Assembly: GCA_021613375.1 (NCBI GenBank)
Contig: CM038726.1
Location: 7,248,349 to 7,312,348, forward strand
Reading direction: 5' to 3'
Source of the DNA: Megaleporinus macrocephalus
Lineage: Eukaryota > Chordata > Actinopteri > Characiformes > Anostomidae
DNA length: 64,000 nucleotides
Shown here: positions 24,259 to 38,600 of the stretch, piece by piece
Layout of the letters: each line of letters begins with the position of its first letter
How positions within the stretch are numbered: position 1 is the first letter of the stretch
Made by a program: the position numbers and the translations under genes
The notes under the pieces: model-generated
Seen by the model: only the letters and a program-made list of their open reading frames with translations
Told to the model about the DNA's origin: nothing
The model's database searches: none

Positions 24259-26589
24259 GTGAGTTGTTAAGATTGTTTACTAAGATTGTAACTAAATTTT
24301 TGTTGTGTTTAGAAAGTACATATAAGTTAGTAGTCAAATAGTGCCTTGCAAAAAAGAATAAAAGCTGTTGAGAGATAAACAGTAAATGTCATCAGCAAAA
24401 TTCCCAGAATATAAAGAAATTGTATTGAATGTATGAGATAAACAACAAGACATATTGATTACTTTTTGACAATGACCAAATGTGTCTAATGATCTACTTT
24501 CATTTGAACTTATTAATTATTGTGTTTTTTTGTCATACAGGTGACCCACACTGCCTCTCAGATCTGAGGATTGTGCTGCTGGGGTGCAGAGATGCTGGAA
24601 AGAGTTCAGCAGGAAACACCATCCTGAACAGAGAGGAGTTTGAGTTAAAGAGAACTGCTCAGTGTGTGAAGAGACAGAGAGAAGTAGCAGAGAAACACAT
24701 CACTGTGGTTGAAGCTCCAGGATGGTGGAGTAATATACCTGTAGAGGAGAACACTGAGTTACTGAAACAGGAGATTGTACTCAGTGTGTCTTTGTGTCCT
24801 CCAGGACCTCATGCTGTACTGCTGGTCATACGTGTGGACAGTGATTTTAAAGTGAATTATAGAAACATATTAGAAGGATATCTGAAACTTCTACCTGATA
24901 CAGTCTGGAGTCACACTATAGTGCTGTTCACCTGTGGAGACTGTCTGGGAGACACACCCATAGAGCAGCACATTGAGAGTGAAGGGAAGGACCTCCAGTG
25001 GCTGGTGGAGAAATTTGGGAACAGGTATCATGTTCTCAACAATATGAACAGGAGTGATGACTCTCAGGTCACAGAGCTGCTGGAGAAGATAGAGGAGATG
25101 GTGGCAGCAAACAATGGACGACATTTTGAAATGGACAGAAAGATTCTACAGGAGGTGGAAGAGAAGAGGAGAACAGAGGAAGAGAGAATGAAAGACAGGA
25201 TAATGAAGGTGCAGAGGCAGAGAGAGCACATCAGATCATACATGTGTAAGTAATTTAACACATATATTCAGCATTTCCACTTAGAGTAGAAGTGTTCAAA
25301 AGAATGTTTTAATTAAGTTCACAGTCTTGAATCTTGATGAATTTCACCCCACTATCAGTGCTAAAAGCTCCTCGCTTGGGGTAAGTAGGAATGCATTGAT
25401 ATGGGATTTGTGGACTAATTCCTAAATGAAGTATATTTAATGTACATATCTGCATATACATATACATGTACAAATTAGGACAAAGATCCATACATTTGTC
25501 TGAAGCCAGAATTAAAAAAAAAACCAATGATCTGTCAATAGCAGTATCATATTAGTATTATCAGTATGAAGCCCTCCTGGTGAGTACTGAGTACAGTTTG
25601 TCGGTAAAATCATTTTTAGTTTCTGCATTTTCACAAATGATTAATTAAAGTACCAGAAACATTGGAATTTTTTAAAAACAATGAAGATATCATATTTTAC
25701 AACCCCAAATCCAAAAAAGTTGGGACGCTGTGTACAATTTAAGTGAATGTTGATTAAAAACAAAATGCCATGATTTGGAAATCTCATACACTAGTATTTT
25801 ATTCACAACAGAATATGTGAGATATTACAAGTTAGACATACATTTTTTTAAATGATTAACTAATTTAGAACTTGATGGAAGAAACGCATCACAAACATTG
25901 GGACAGGGGCGTGTCTACCATTGTGTGGTATCCCTTTTAAGTAGAGTCTGTAAACATCTGTGAAGTGAGAAGACCAGTCACTGGGGTTTTACCAGGGAAT
26001 GTTGTCCTATTCTTGTCTGATGTAGGATTCTAGATTCTTCTGTTCTGGGTCTTCTTTGTTTCATGATGCATCAAACGTTTTCTCTTTGTCAAAGATCTGG
26101 ATTACAGGCAGGCCAGTTTAGGACCCGGACTCTTCTGTTAATCTACGCTGTTGTGAGATTTGCAGTATGTGGTTTAACATTGTCTCGCTGAAATATGCAA
26201 GGCCTAAAGGAGACACTGTCTGGATGGCAGCATATCTTGTTCTGAATTCTCTGTATGCTGTTCAGCATTGAAAGTCTTTCTAGATGTGTAAGCTGCCCAC
26301 ACCATAGACACTAACACATCCCCAGACCATCAGAGATGCAGGTTTTAAACTGTGCACTGATAACATGCTGGATGGTCCCTCTCCTCTTCAGACTGCTGGA
26401 AATGATGTCCGTAGCTTCCAAAAAGAATTTAAAATTTGACTACAGAATGGTTTTCCATTTTAAATTAACTTTGGCCCAGAGAAGATGGCAACATTTCAGG
26501 ATCATGTTTATGTACGGATTCTTCTTTAGCATGATACAGCTTTAACTTGCAGGTAAAGTCCTTGTAGTATTTCCATCATACCCCCGCCC

Positions 26590-26642
<53 letters not shown>

Positions 26643-29600
26643 AGATCATGTAGATCATATGCATCCAGTATTGACCTTCAGCTTTGTCAATTGTGCACAG
26701 GAATTTCTCCAGACTCTCTAAAACTTTTGACGGTGTTATGTACAGTATGATAATGTATATACTGAACTGGTAAAATGTCTTCCTTTTTTAACAGCTGATG
26801 TGTTCTACTGTGATTAAAATATGGATTTATGAGCTTTGCAGGTCATTGTATTCAGTTTTTATTTCTTTATTTAATTCAATTTTTCTATTTAATTCAAATG
26901 TCTAGCAAAGACTGAATTTATGCCTTACATTTTTATGGATAAAGTACTGATAAAAATGCTGGTTTCCATCAAACAATGCAGATTATGATTAAAGAAAATC
27001 TTTTATTTTCTGTGAAGCTTTTTATCCAATAGGTGACTGTCTCTCAGAGCTAAGGATTGTGCTGCTGGGGTGCAGAGATGCTGGGAAGAGTTCAGCAGGA
27101 AACACCATCCTGAACAGAGAGGAGTTTGAGTTGAAGAGAACTGCTCAGTGTATGAAGAGACAGAGAGAAGTAGCAGAAAGACACATCACTGTGGTTGAAG
27201 CTCCAGGATGGTGGAGAAATAAACCTGTAGAGGAGAGCACTGAGTTACTGAAACAGGAGATTGTACTCAGTGTGTCTCTGTGTCCTCCAGGACCTCATGC
27301 TGTTCTGCTGGTCATACGTGTAGACAGTGTTTTTAATGAGAATTACAGAAATATATTAGCAGGATATCTGAAACTTCTAACTGATACAGTCTGGAGTCAC
27401 ACTATAGTTCTGTTCACCTGTGGAGACTGTCTGGGAGACACACCCATAGAGCAGTACATTGAGAGTGAAGGGAAGGACCTCCAGTGGCTGGTGAAGAAAT
27501 GTGAGAACAGGTATCATGTTCTCAACAATATGAACAGGAGTGATGACTCTCAGGTCACAGAGCTGCTGGAGAAGATAGAGGAGATGCTGGCAGCAAACAG
27601 TGAATGCTATTTTGAAATGGACAGACAGATTTTACAGAAGGTGGAAGAGAAGAGGAGAGCAGAGGAAGAGTGGATGAAAGAGAGGATGATGAAGGTGCAG
27701 AAACAGAGAGCTCTCAGATCACAAATGTGTAAGTAATTTCATGAATATATTCAGCATCTTGATTTTGTAGAAAATATAATTAACATGCCAAAATAAAACT
27801 TACCAACCAATGAAGATAACTAGCTAATAGAACAGCTGAGCTATATTTCACAACAGCATTGAAATATATCTGACATGACCACAATAAATAAAACACACTG
27901 TAGTTCAGCATAATTTCCCACCCACAGTGCTACTGGATTGGTAGAAATGTGAATGAATTATTAGATACAACTAATCAGCACTCCTGTAATGTGTCACTAT
28001 GCCTCATGCTGTGTCGATGTGATCCAATTGTAACGATGTCCAAATGAGTCAGACTACAGTCAGATAAAAGAATGTTTAATGAGAAATGAAGATCCAAAAA
28101 TGTAATGCAGAGCCAGTCTAGGTCAGTAACCGATAGAGCATAAACAACTGCTGCGTTTCTTGGGACCATAGCTATCCCAATTAACCAGGTATTGTAGGGT
28201 GACTTGTAGGGCAACCTGCGCACAGCATAAACCGTGGTGCCCTCGACACTGATTGGACTGAGAGGAATGACGTCGGGCATAGCTTTATCTAGAGGACCTG
28301 GGACAACAGGTTTGTGGAGAGAGACATGGAATGAGTTGGACACTCTGTACTGTGCAGACAAATCAAGTTTGTACGTGACCACGTTAATTTGATGAATGAC
28401 CTTGAATGGACCAATGAACTTGGGTGATAACGTCTTACTTTACATCAAAGAACCTGATGTCCCTGGTCGACAGCCCCGAAGGAGGAAGGTGGGGGTGACA
28501 CCGCTGCAGTGGTGTTTCCTTACGTACCCACTCACTCCGTGCCATCCAGTTATCTACTGCTGGCACATATTCGGAAATAGCAGACCAGGGCATCAACAGA
28601 GGCTGATAACCTAGAATACACTGAAAAGGTGTTAAACCAATAGATTAACTTACTAGAGTTTTGGGCCATTTCACCCCAGGGTAGGTACTGGGCCCACTCA
28701 GAGTTATGCTTGAATCAATACAACCTCAGAAACTTGCCTAATTCTTGGTTTGCTTTCTCACATCAGCCATTTGCTTGATGGTGGTAACTGGAAGTGAGAC
28801 AGTAACCCTTAGCCATTCAAAGAAGACTGACCTAACACAAGATGTAAATTATGGTTGTCAGGCATTGCAGTGGGAAGCCCAGGAAATGGTATAAACCTAA
28901 TATCTCTTGAGAAATGTGTGACCTGGGTTACCTGGGTGGCCTGAAGAGAGGAAAGAGTGTGCCTAAGTAGTTAACTGGTCCCTACACTCTTTGGATACAT
29001 ACATTATATTGCCATCTGTCACTCATCCCTTAGGCTCAGAGGCCTTTGGGGACTCCACTTACCAGAATGCCCAGGGGCGAAACATGCTTGCCAACTCTCC
29101 TTTCTGCTCCAATCACCGTTCTCGGTCGCCTGAATACTAAATAGCTGCAATTGTTGGAGAGATATCGGTTTGTTATAAAGCCTGGGGTTTGGCTCATGGA
29201 CTTTGTGAGGTTTTGTTTCTCTTTGAACATCTGAGTGGTTTATATAATTATTGTTATTGCTTCTTTTGGTTTTTGACTGTTTTTCGTCTGGACTTGTTTC
29301 CATTTTGCATTGCCCTTTGGACTTTGTTTGCCTGTGTCTCTCGTATTTACTGTTTTTTTGACTTTTGCCTGTTTTTGACTGTGTGTGTGCATCTCGATAT
29401 GGATATTAAAGCCTCACTTTTTATCTGCAAGCATCTGCGTCATTGGTTCGTCACACCATCCAAATAACTGAATAAGTGTTCCAATTACCTAGGCATTTAG
29501 ATTGCATCTACAAACATCGGTGAAAGAATGGGTCACTCTCAGGAGTTCAGTGCATTCCAGCATGGTACCGTGATAGGCCACCTGTGCAAAAAGTCCAGTT

Positions 29601-32600
29601 GTGAAATTTCTTTGCTGTTAAATATTTTTTCTCCTGCAGGTGAGTCACACCATCTCTCAGATCTGAGGATTGTGCTGCTGGGGACCAGAAATGCTGGAAA
29701 GAGTTCAGCAGGAAACACCATCCTGAACAGAGAGGAGTTTGAGTTAAAGAGAACTGCTCAGTGTGTGAAGAGACAGAGAGAAGTAGCAGAGAGACACATC
29801 ACTGTGGTTGAAGCTCCAGGATGGTGGAGAGATGTACTTGAAAAAGATAGCACTGAGTTACTGAAACAGGAGATTGTACTCAGTGTGTCTCTGTGTCCTC
29901 CAGGACCTCATGCTGTACTACTGGTCATACGTGTGGACAGTGTTTTTAAGGAGAATTACAGAAACATATTAGAAGGATATCTGAAGCTTCTAACTGATAC
30001 AGTCTGGAGTCACACTATAGTGCTGTTCACTTTTGGAGACTGTCTGGGAGACACACCCATAGAGCAGCACATTGAGAGTGAAGGGAAGGACCTCCAGTGG
30101 CTGGTGGAGAAATGTGGGAACAGGTATCATCTTCTCAACAATAAGAACAGGAGTGATGACTCTCAGGTCACAGACCTCCTGGAGAAGATAGAGGAGATGG
30201 TGGCAGTAAACAGTGGACACCATTTTGAAATGGACAGAAAGATTCTACAGGTGGTGGAAGAGAAGAGGAGAGCAGAGGAAGAGAGAGTGAAAGAGAGGAT
30301 GATGAAGGTACATAAGCAGAGGGAACAACGTGGATCACGCATGTGTAAGTGGTTAATTGAATATATTCAGCATTTTAATTCCACTTAGAATAGGATTGTG
30401 GAATATGATTGTTTAACGGAATTTAGTGAATTTTATTTAAAATTTTCTGAAGAGGAGAATAAATTGGTTTTTTTTCCCCCATGAGGCCAGTTTGATCACA
30501 TCCTGATCAAATCAGGGTCATAGGGAGAAAGTCTTTGGGAGAGCAAAACAGAAAGTAAAGAAAAAAGCGAAGGCTGAGCTGCTCTGTTTTATTTGGCCAA
30601 TTTAGCATTTTTATTGTTTGGAGTTGAATTAATTTTGAGCCTCTAACGCTTAGAAAGCCATCTTTTGCTTGTACATGCCAACAATGGCATTTCCTTTGTC
30701 TGGTTTTCCACCTTTTGTTTTTACACCGATGCAGCTGCAATTTATTCTGTTCTCCATTGGTAGTAGTAGTTAAGCATTGGTCTGCTGAGTCCAGGGTCTG
30801 GAGTTCAAGTCCTGTACGGCTCACTTTTTTTTTACCCCAGTATCTCAAGCACACACAAACACATTCTATACTGTTACTATTGTTGATAACTTTTAAAGTG
30901 TGGTATTATAAATAATATATGATATATACAAAGTATAATTATATGAAAATAAATAAATTAGAGATGAAAAGATCGATCGGCTATGTACCGGTATCGGCCG
31001 ATTTTTAATCAAAATATACGATCGGTGATCGGCCGATATTTCTCCAATTTAGCCGATCACGAGACCAGATCAATGGCGTTAAAGAAATTAGCTTAATTTA
31101 TTTATTTATATTATCATGTAAATATTCAATATTTAAAAAATGATAAGCAGACTAAATTTATACCCTACATTTTTCTAAACATTTTATTTCATGAATACTG
31201 ATAAAATACCAGATTTTATTTCCACCAAACAAAACAGATTGTGATTAAATGAGGCCTTTTATTTTCGGTGCATGTTTTCCTCCTGCAGATGACTCACACA
31301 GTCTCTCAGATCTGAGGATTATACTGCTGGGATATAGAGGTGCTGGAAAGAGTTCAGCAGGAAACACCATCCTGAACAGAGAGGAGTTTGAGTTAAAGAG
31401 AACTGCTCAGTGTGTGAATAGACAGAGAGAAGTAGCAGAGAGACACATTACTGTGGTTGAAGCTCCAGGATGGTGGAGAAATAAACCTGTGGAGGCAAAT
31501 ACAGAGTTACTGAAAGAGGAGATTGTACTCAGTGTGTCTCGGTGTCCTCCAGGACCTCATGCTCTACTACTGATCATACGTGTGGAAAGTATTTTTAATG
31601 AGAATTATAGGAAAATATTAGAAGGATATCTGAAACTTCTAACTGATACAGTCTGGAGTCACACTATAGTTCTGTTCACTTATGGAGACTGTCTGGGAGA
31701 CACACCTATAGAGCAGTACATTGAGAGTGAAGGGAAGGACCTCCAGTGGCTGGTGGAGAAATGTGGGAACAGGTATCATGTTCTCAACAATATGAACAGG
31801 AGTGATGACTCTCAGGTAACAGAGCTGCTGGAGAAGATAGAGGAGATGGTGGCAGCAAACAGTGGACGCCATTTTGAAATGGACAGAAAGATTCTACAGG
31901 AGGTGGAAGAGAAGAGGAGAGCAGAGGAAGAGAGAGTGAAAGAGAGGATAATGAAGGTGCAGAAGCAGAGAGAGCACATCAGATCATACATGTGTAAGTA
32001 ATTAAATAAATATATTCAGCATTTCCACTCAGAGTAGAAGTGTTTAAAAGAATGTTTTAATTAAGTTCACAGTTTAAAAAAAATCTTGAATCTTGATGAA
32101 TTTCACCCCACTATCAGTGCTAAAAGCTCCTCGCTTGGGGTAAGTAGGAATGCATTGATATGGGATTTGTGCACTGACTCCTAAATCAAGTATATTTAAT
32201 GTACATATCTGCATATACATATACATGTACAAAGTAGGACAAAGATCCATACATTTGTCTGAAGCCAGAATTAAAAAAAAAACAATGATCTGTCAATAGC
32301 AGTATCATATCAGTATTATTGCGTATCTCAGTATGAAGCCCTCCTGGTGAGTACTGAGTACAGTTTGTCGGTAAAATCATTTTTAGTTTCTGCATTTTCA
32401 CAAATGATTAATTAAAGTACCAGAAACATTGGAATTTTTAAAAACAATGAAGATATCATATTTTACAACCCCAAATCCAAAAAAGTTGGGACGCTGTGTA
32501 CAATTTAAGTGAATGTTGATTAAAACAAAATGCAATGATTTGGAAATCTCATACACTAGTATTTTATTCACAACAGAATATGTGAGATATTACAAGTTAG

Positions 32601-35600
32601 ACATACATTTTTTAAAATTATTAACTAATTTAGAACTTGATGGAAGAAACGCATCACAAACATTGGGACAGGGGCGTGTCTACCATTGTGTGGTGTCCCT
32701 TTTAACTAGAGTCTGTAAACATCTGTGAAGTGAGGAGACCAGTCACTGGGGTTTTACCAGGGAATGTTGTCCTATTCTTGTCTGATGTAGGATTCTAGAT
32801 TCTTCTGTTCTGGGTCTTCTTTGTTTCATGATGCATCAAACGTTTTCTCTTTGTCAAAGATCTGGATTACAGGCAGGCCAGTTTAGGACCCGGACTCTTC
32901 TGTTAATCTACGCTGTTGTGAGATTTGCAGTATGTGGTTTAACATTGTCCTCGCTGAAATATGCAAGGCCTAAAGGAGACACTGTCTGGATGGCAGCATA
33001 TCTTGTTCTGAATTCTCTGTATGCTGTTCAGCATTGAAAGTCTTTCTAGATGTGTAAGCTGCCCACACCATAGACACTAACACATCCCCAGACCATCAGA
33101 GATGCAGGTTTTAAACTGTGCACTGATAACATGCTGGATGGTCCCTCTCCTCTTCAGACTGCTGGAAATGATGTCCGTAGCTTCCAAAAAGAATTTAAAA
33201 TTTGACTACAGAATGGTTTTCCATTTTAAATTAACTTTGGCCCAGAGAAGATGGCAACATTTCAGGATCATGTTTATGTACGGATTCTTCTTTAGCATGA
33301 TACAGCTTTAACTTGCAGGTAAAGTCCTTGTAGTATTTCCATCATACCCCCAAAGATCATGTAGATCATATGCATCCAGTATTGACCTTCAGCTTTGTCA
33401 CTTGTGCACAGGAATTTCTCCAGACTCTCTAAACTTTTGACGGTGTTATGTACAGTATGATAATGTATATACTGAACTGGTAAAATGTCTTCCTTTTTTA
33501 ACAGCTGATGTGTTCTACTGTGATTAAAATATGGATTTATGAGCTTTGCAGGTCATTGTATTCAGTTTTTATTTCTTTATTTAATTCAATTTTTCTATTT
33601 AATTCAAATGTCTAGCAAAGACTGAATTTATGCCTTACATTTTTATGGATAAAGTACTGATAAAAATGCTGATTTCCATCAAACAATGCAGATTATGATT
33701 AAAGAAAATCTTTTATTTTCTGTGAAGCTTTTTATCCAATAGGTGACTGTCTCTCAGAGCTAAGGATTGTGCTGCTGGGGTGCAGAGATGCTGGGAAGAG
33801 TTCAGCAGGAAACACCATCCTGAACAGAGAGGAGTTTGAGTTGAAGAGAACTGCTCAGTGTGTGAAGAGACAGAGAGAAGTAGCAGAAAGACACATCACT
33901 GTGGTTGAAGCTCCAGGATGGTGGAGAAATAAACCTGTAGAGGAGAGCACTGAGTTACTGAAACAGGAGATTGTACTCAGTGTGTCTCTGTGTCCTCCAG
34001 GACCTCATGCTGTTCTACTGGTCATACGTGTAGACAGTGTTTTTAATGAGAATTACAGAAATATATTAGCAGGATATCTGAAACTTCTAACTGATACAGT
34101 CTGGAGTCACACTATAGTTCTGTTCACCTGTGGAGACTGTCTGGGAGACACACCCATAGAGCAGTACATTGAGAGTGAAGGGAAGGACCTCCAGTGGCTG
34201 GTGAAGAAATGTGAGAACAGGTATCATCTTCTCAACAATATGAACAGGAGTGATGACTCTCAGGTCACAGAGCTGCTGGAGAAGATAGAGGAGATGCTGG
34301 CAGCAAACAGTGAATGCTATTTTGAAATAGACAGACAGATTTTACAGAAGGTGGAAGAGAAGAGGAGAGCAGAGGAAGAGTGGATGAAAGAGAGGATGAT
34401 GAAGGTGCAGAAACAGAGAGCTCTCAGATCACAAATGTGTAAGTAATTTCATGAATATATTCAGCATCTTGATTTTGTAGAAAATATAATTAACATGCCA
34501 AAATAAAACTTACCAACCAATGAAGATAACTAGCTAATAGAACAGCTGAGCTATATTTCACAACAGCATTGAAATATATCTGACATGACCACAATAAATA
34601 AAACACACTGTAGTTCAGCATAATTTCCCACCCACAGTGCTACTGGATTGGTAGAAATGTGAATGAATTATTAGATACAACTAATCAGCACTCCTGTAAT
34701 GTGTCACTATGCCTCATGCTGTGTCGATGTGATCCAATTGTAACGATGTCCAAATGAGTCAGACTACAGTCAGATAAAAGAATGTTTAATGAGAAATGAA
34801 GATCCAAAAATGTAATGCAGAGCCAGTCTAGGTCAGTAACCGATAGAGCATAAACAACTGCTGCGTTTCTTGGGACCATAGCTATCCCAATTAACCAGGT
34901 ATTGTAGGGTGACTTGTAGGGCAACCTGCGCACAGCATAAACCGTGGTGCCCTCGACACTGATTGGACTGAGAGGAATGACGTCGGGCATAGCTTTATCT
35001 AGAGGACCTGGGACAACAGGTTTGTGGAGAGAGACATGGAATGAGTTGGACACTCTGTACTGTGCAGACAAATCAAGTTTGTACGTGACCACGTTAATTT
35101 GATGAATGACCTTGAATGGACCAATGAACTTGGGTGATAACGTCTTACTTTACATCAAAGAACCTGATGTCCCTGGTCGACAGCCCCGAAGGAGGAAGGT
35201 GGGGGTGACACCGCTGCAGTGGTGTTTCCTTACGTACCCACTCACTCCGTGCCATCCAGTTATCTACTGCTGGCACATATTCGGAAATAGCAGACCAGGG
35301 CATCAACAGAGGCTGATAACCTAGAATACACTGAAAAGGTGTTAAACCAATAGATTAACTTACTAGAGTTTTGGGCCATTTCACCCCAGGGTAGGTACTG
35401 GGCCCACTCAGAGTTATGCTTGAATCAATACAACCTCAGAAACTTGCCTAATTCTTGGTTTGCTTTCTCACATCAGCCATTTGCTTGATGGTGGTAACTG
35501 GAAGTGAGACAGTAACCCTTAGCCATTCAAAGAAGACTGACCTAACACAAGATGTAAATTATGGTTGTCAGGCATTGCAGTGGGAAGCCCAGGAAATGGT

Positions 35601-38600
35601 ATAAACCTAATATCTCTTGAGAAATGTGTGACCTGGGTTACCTGGGTGGCCTGAAGAGAGGAAAGAGTGTGCCTAAGTAGTTAACTGGTCCCTACACTCT
35701 TTGGATACATACATTATATTGCCATCTGTCACTCATCCCTTAGGCTCAGAGGCCTTTGGGGACTCCACTTACCAGAATGCCCAGGGGCGAAACATGCTTG
35801 CCAACTCTCCTTTCTGCTCCAATCACCGTTCTCGGTCGCCTGAATACTAAATAGCTGCAATTGTTGGAGAGATATCGGTTTGTTATAAAGCCTGGGGTTT
35901 GGCTCATGGACTTTGTGAGGTTTTGTTTCTCTTTGAACATCTGAGTGGTTTATATAATTATTGTTATTGCTTCTTTTGGTTTTTGACTGTTTTTCGTCTG
36001 GACTTGTTTCCATTTTGCATTGCCCTTTGGACTTTGTTTGCCTGTGTCTCTCGTATTTACTGTTTTTTTACTTTTGCCTGTTTTTGACTGTGTGTGTGCA
36101 TCTCGATATGGATATTAAAGCCTCACTTTTTATCTGCAAGCATCTGCGTCATTGGTTCGTCACACCATCCAAATAACTGAATAAGTGTTCCAATTACCTA
36201 GGCATTTAGATTGTATCTACAAACATCGGTGAAAGAATGGGTCACTCTCAGGAGTTCAGTGCATTCCAGCATGGTACCGTGATAGGCCACCTGTGCAAAA
36301 AGTCCAGTTGTGAAATTTCTTTGCTGTTAAATATTTTTTCTCCTGCAGGTGAGTCACACCATCTCTCAGATCTGAGGATTGTGCTGCTGGGGACCAGAAA
36401 TGCTGGAAAGAGTTCAGCAGGAAACACCATCCTGAACAGAGAGGAGTTTGAGTTAAAGAGAACTGCTCAGTGTGTGAAGAGACAGAGAGAAGTAGCAGAG
36501 AGACACATCACTGTGGTTGAAGCTCCAGGATGGTGGAGAGACGTACTTGAAAAAGATAGCACTGAGTTACTGAAACAGGAGATTGTACTCAGTGTGTCTC
36601 TGTGTCCTCCAGGACCTCATGCTGTACTACTGGTCATACGTGTGGACAGTGTTTTTAAGGAGAATTACAGAAACATATTAGAAGGATATCTGAAGCTTCT
36701 AACTGATACAGTCTGGAGTCACACTATAGTGCTGTTCACTTTTGGAGACTGTCTGGGAGACACACCCATAGAGCAGCACATTGAGAGTGAAGGGAAGGAC
36801 CTCCAGTGGCTGGTGGAGAAATGTGGGAACAGGTATCATCTTCTCAACAATAAGAACAGGAGTGATGACTCTCAGGTCACAGACCTCCTGGAGAAGATAG
36901 AGGAGATGGTGGCAGTAAACAGTGGACACCATTTTGAAATGGACAGAAAGATTCTACAGGTGGTGGAAGAGAAGAGGAGAGCAGAGGAAGAGAGAGTGAA
37001 AGAGAGGATGATGAAGGTACATAAGCAGAGGGAACAACGTGGATCACGCATGTGTAAGTGGTTAATTGAATATATTCAGCATTTTAATTCCACTTAGAAT
37101 AGGATTGTGGAATATGATTGTTTAACGGAATTTAGTGAATTTTATTTAAAATTTTCTGAAGAGGAGAATAAATTGGTTTTTTTTCCCCCATGAGGCCAGT
37201 TTGATCACATCCTGATCAAATCAGGGTCATAGGGAGAAAGTCTTTGGGAGAGCAAAACAGAAAGTAAAGAAAAAAGCGAAGGCTGAGCTGCTCTGTTTTA
37301 TTTGGCCAATTTAGCATTTTTATTGTTTGGAGTTGAATTAATTTTGAGCCTCTAACGCTTAGAAAGCCATCTTTTGCTTGTACATGCCAACAATGGCATT
37401 TCCTTTGTCTGGTTTTCCACCTTTTGTTTTTACACCGATGCAGCTGCAATTTATTCTGTTCTCCATTGGTAGTAGTAGTTAAGCATTGGTCTGCTGAGTC
37501 CAGGGTCTGGAGTTCAAGTCCTGTACGGCTCACTTTTTTTTTACCCCAGTATCTCAAGCACACACAAACACATTCTATACTGTTACTATTGTTGATAACT
37601 TTTAAAGTGTGGTATTATAAATAATATATGATATATACAAAGTATAATTATATGAAAATAAATAAATTAGAGATGAAAAGATCGATCGGCTATGTACCGG
37701 TATCGGCCGATTTTTAATCAAAATATACGATCGGTGATCGGCCGATATTTCTCCAATTTAGCCGATCACGAGACCAGATCAATGGCGTTAAAGAAATTAG
37801 CTTAATTTATTTATTTATATTATCATGTAAATATTCAATATTTAAAAAATGATAAGCAGACTAAATTTATACCCTACATTTTTCTAAACATTTTATTTCA
37901 TGAATACTGATAAAATACCAGATTTTATTTCCACCAAACAAAACAGATTGTGATTAAATGAGGCCTTTTATTTTCGGTGCATGTTTTCCTCCTGCAGGTG
38001 ACTCACACAGTCTCTCAGATCTGAGGATTGTACTGCTGGGATATAGAGGTGCTGGAAAGAGTTCAGCAGGAAACACCATCCTGAACAGAGAGGAGTTTGA
38101 GTTAAAGAGAACTGCTCAGTGTGTGAATAGACAGAGAGAAGTAGCAGAGAGACACATTACTGTGGTTGAAGCTCCAGGATGGTGGAGAAATAAACCTGTG
38201 GAGGCAAATACAGAGTTACTGAAAGAGGAGATTGTACTCAGTGTGTCTCGGTGTCCTCCAGGACCTCATGCTCTACTACTGATCATACGTGTGGAAAGTA
38301 TTTTTAATGAGAATTATAGGAAAATATTAGAAGGATATCTGAAACTTCTAACTGATACAGTCTGGAGTCACACTATAGTTCTGTTCACTTATGGAGACTG
38401 TCTGGGAGACACACCTATAGAGCAGCACATTGAGAGTGAAGGGAAGGACCTCCAGTGGCTGGTGGAGAAATGTGGGAACAGGTATCATGTTCTCAACAAT
38501 ATGAACAGGAGTGATGACTCTCAGGTCACAGAGCTGCTGGAGAAGATAGAGGAGATGGTGGCAGCAAACAGTGGACGCCATTTTGAAATGGACAGAAAGA

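Larger units (their letters stand above)
25246..27032 (+). other. Intron with embedded mariner fragment, unit copy 1
   Basis: First of three related introns (others at 31994-33742 and 38703-40449). After about 440 bases of unique intron it contains an antisense mariner fragment and a long poly-C run, then a conserved 150-base stretch before the next acceptor TTATCCAATAG. Confidence 0.7.
27033..33742 (+). repeat. 6.71-kb tandem duplication, first unit
   Basis: Contains GTPase exons 2, 3 and 4 plus a gypsy fragment, solo LTR, Tc1 fragment, SINE-like element, palindromic repeat and mariner fragment. The next 6707 bases (33743-40449) repeat the same features in the same order, with matching positions offset by 6707-6710 and only scattered differences. 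The mariner-bearing intron is present a third time before it (25246-27032), slightly more diverged. Confidence 0.93.

Noticed and set aside
24891..25124. Minus-strand ORFs opposite each GTPase exon (for example 24891-25124, 29990-30223)
   Set aside because: They recur only because the opposite strand is a conserved GTPase exon; no start, splice or domain support.
26336..26545. 69-codon ORF repeated three times (26336, 33102, 39809)
   Set aside because: It is antisense mariner transposon sequence, copied with the intron.
29528..29639. N-terminal extension of exon 3 starting at ATG 29528
   Set aside because: The added residues are Tc1 transposon sequence read through a strong acceptor; treated as intron in the model.
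30753..30832. Functional tRNA gene
   Set aside because: Box A and B are present but the cloverleaf stems do not pair properly; better as SINE or pseudogene.
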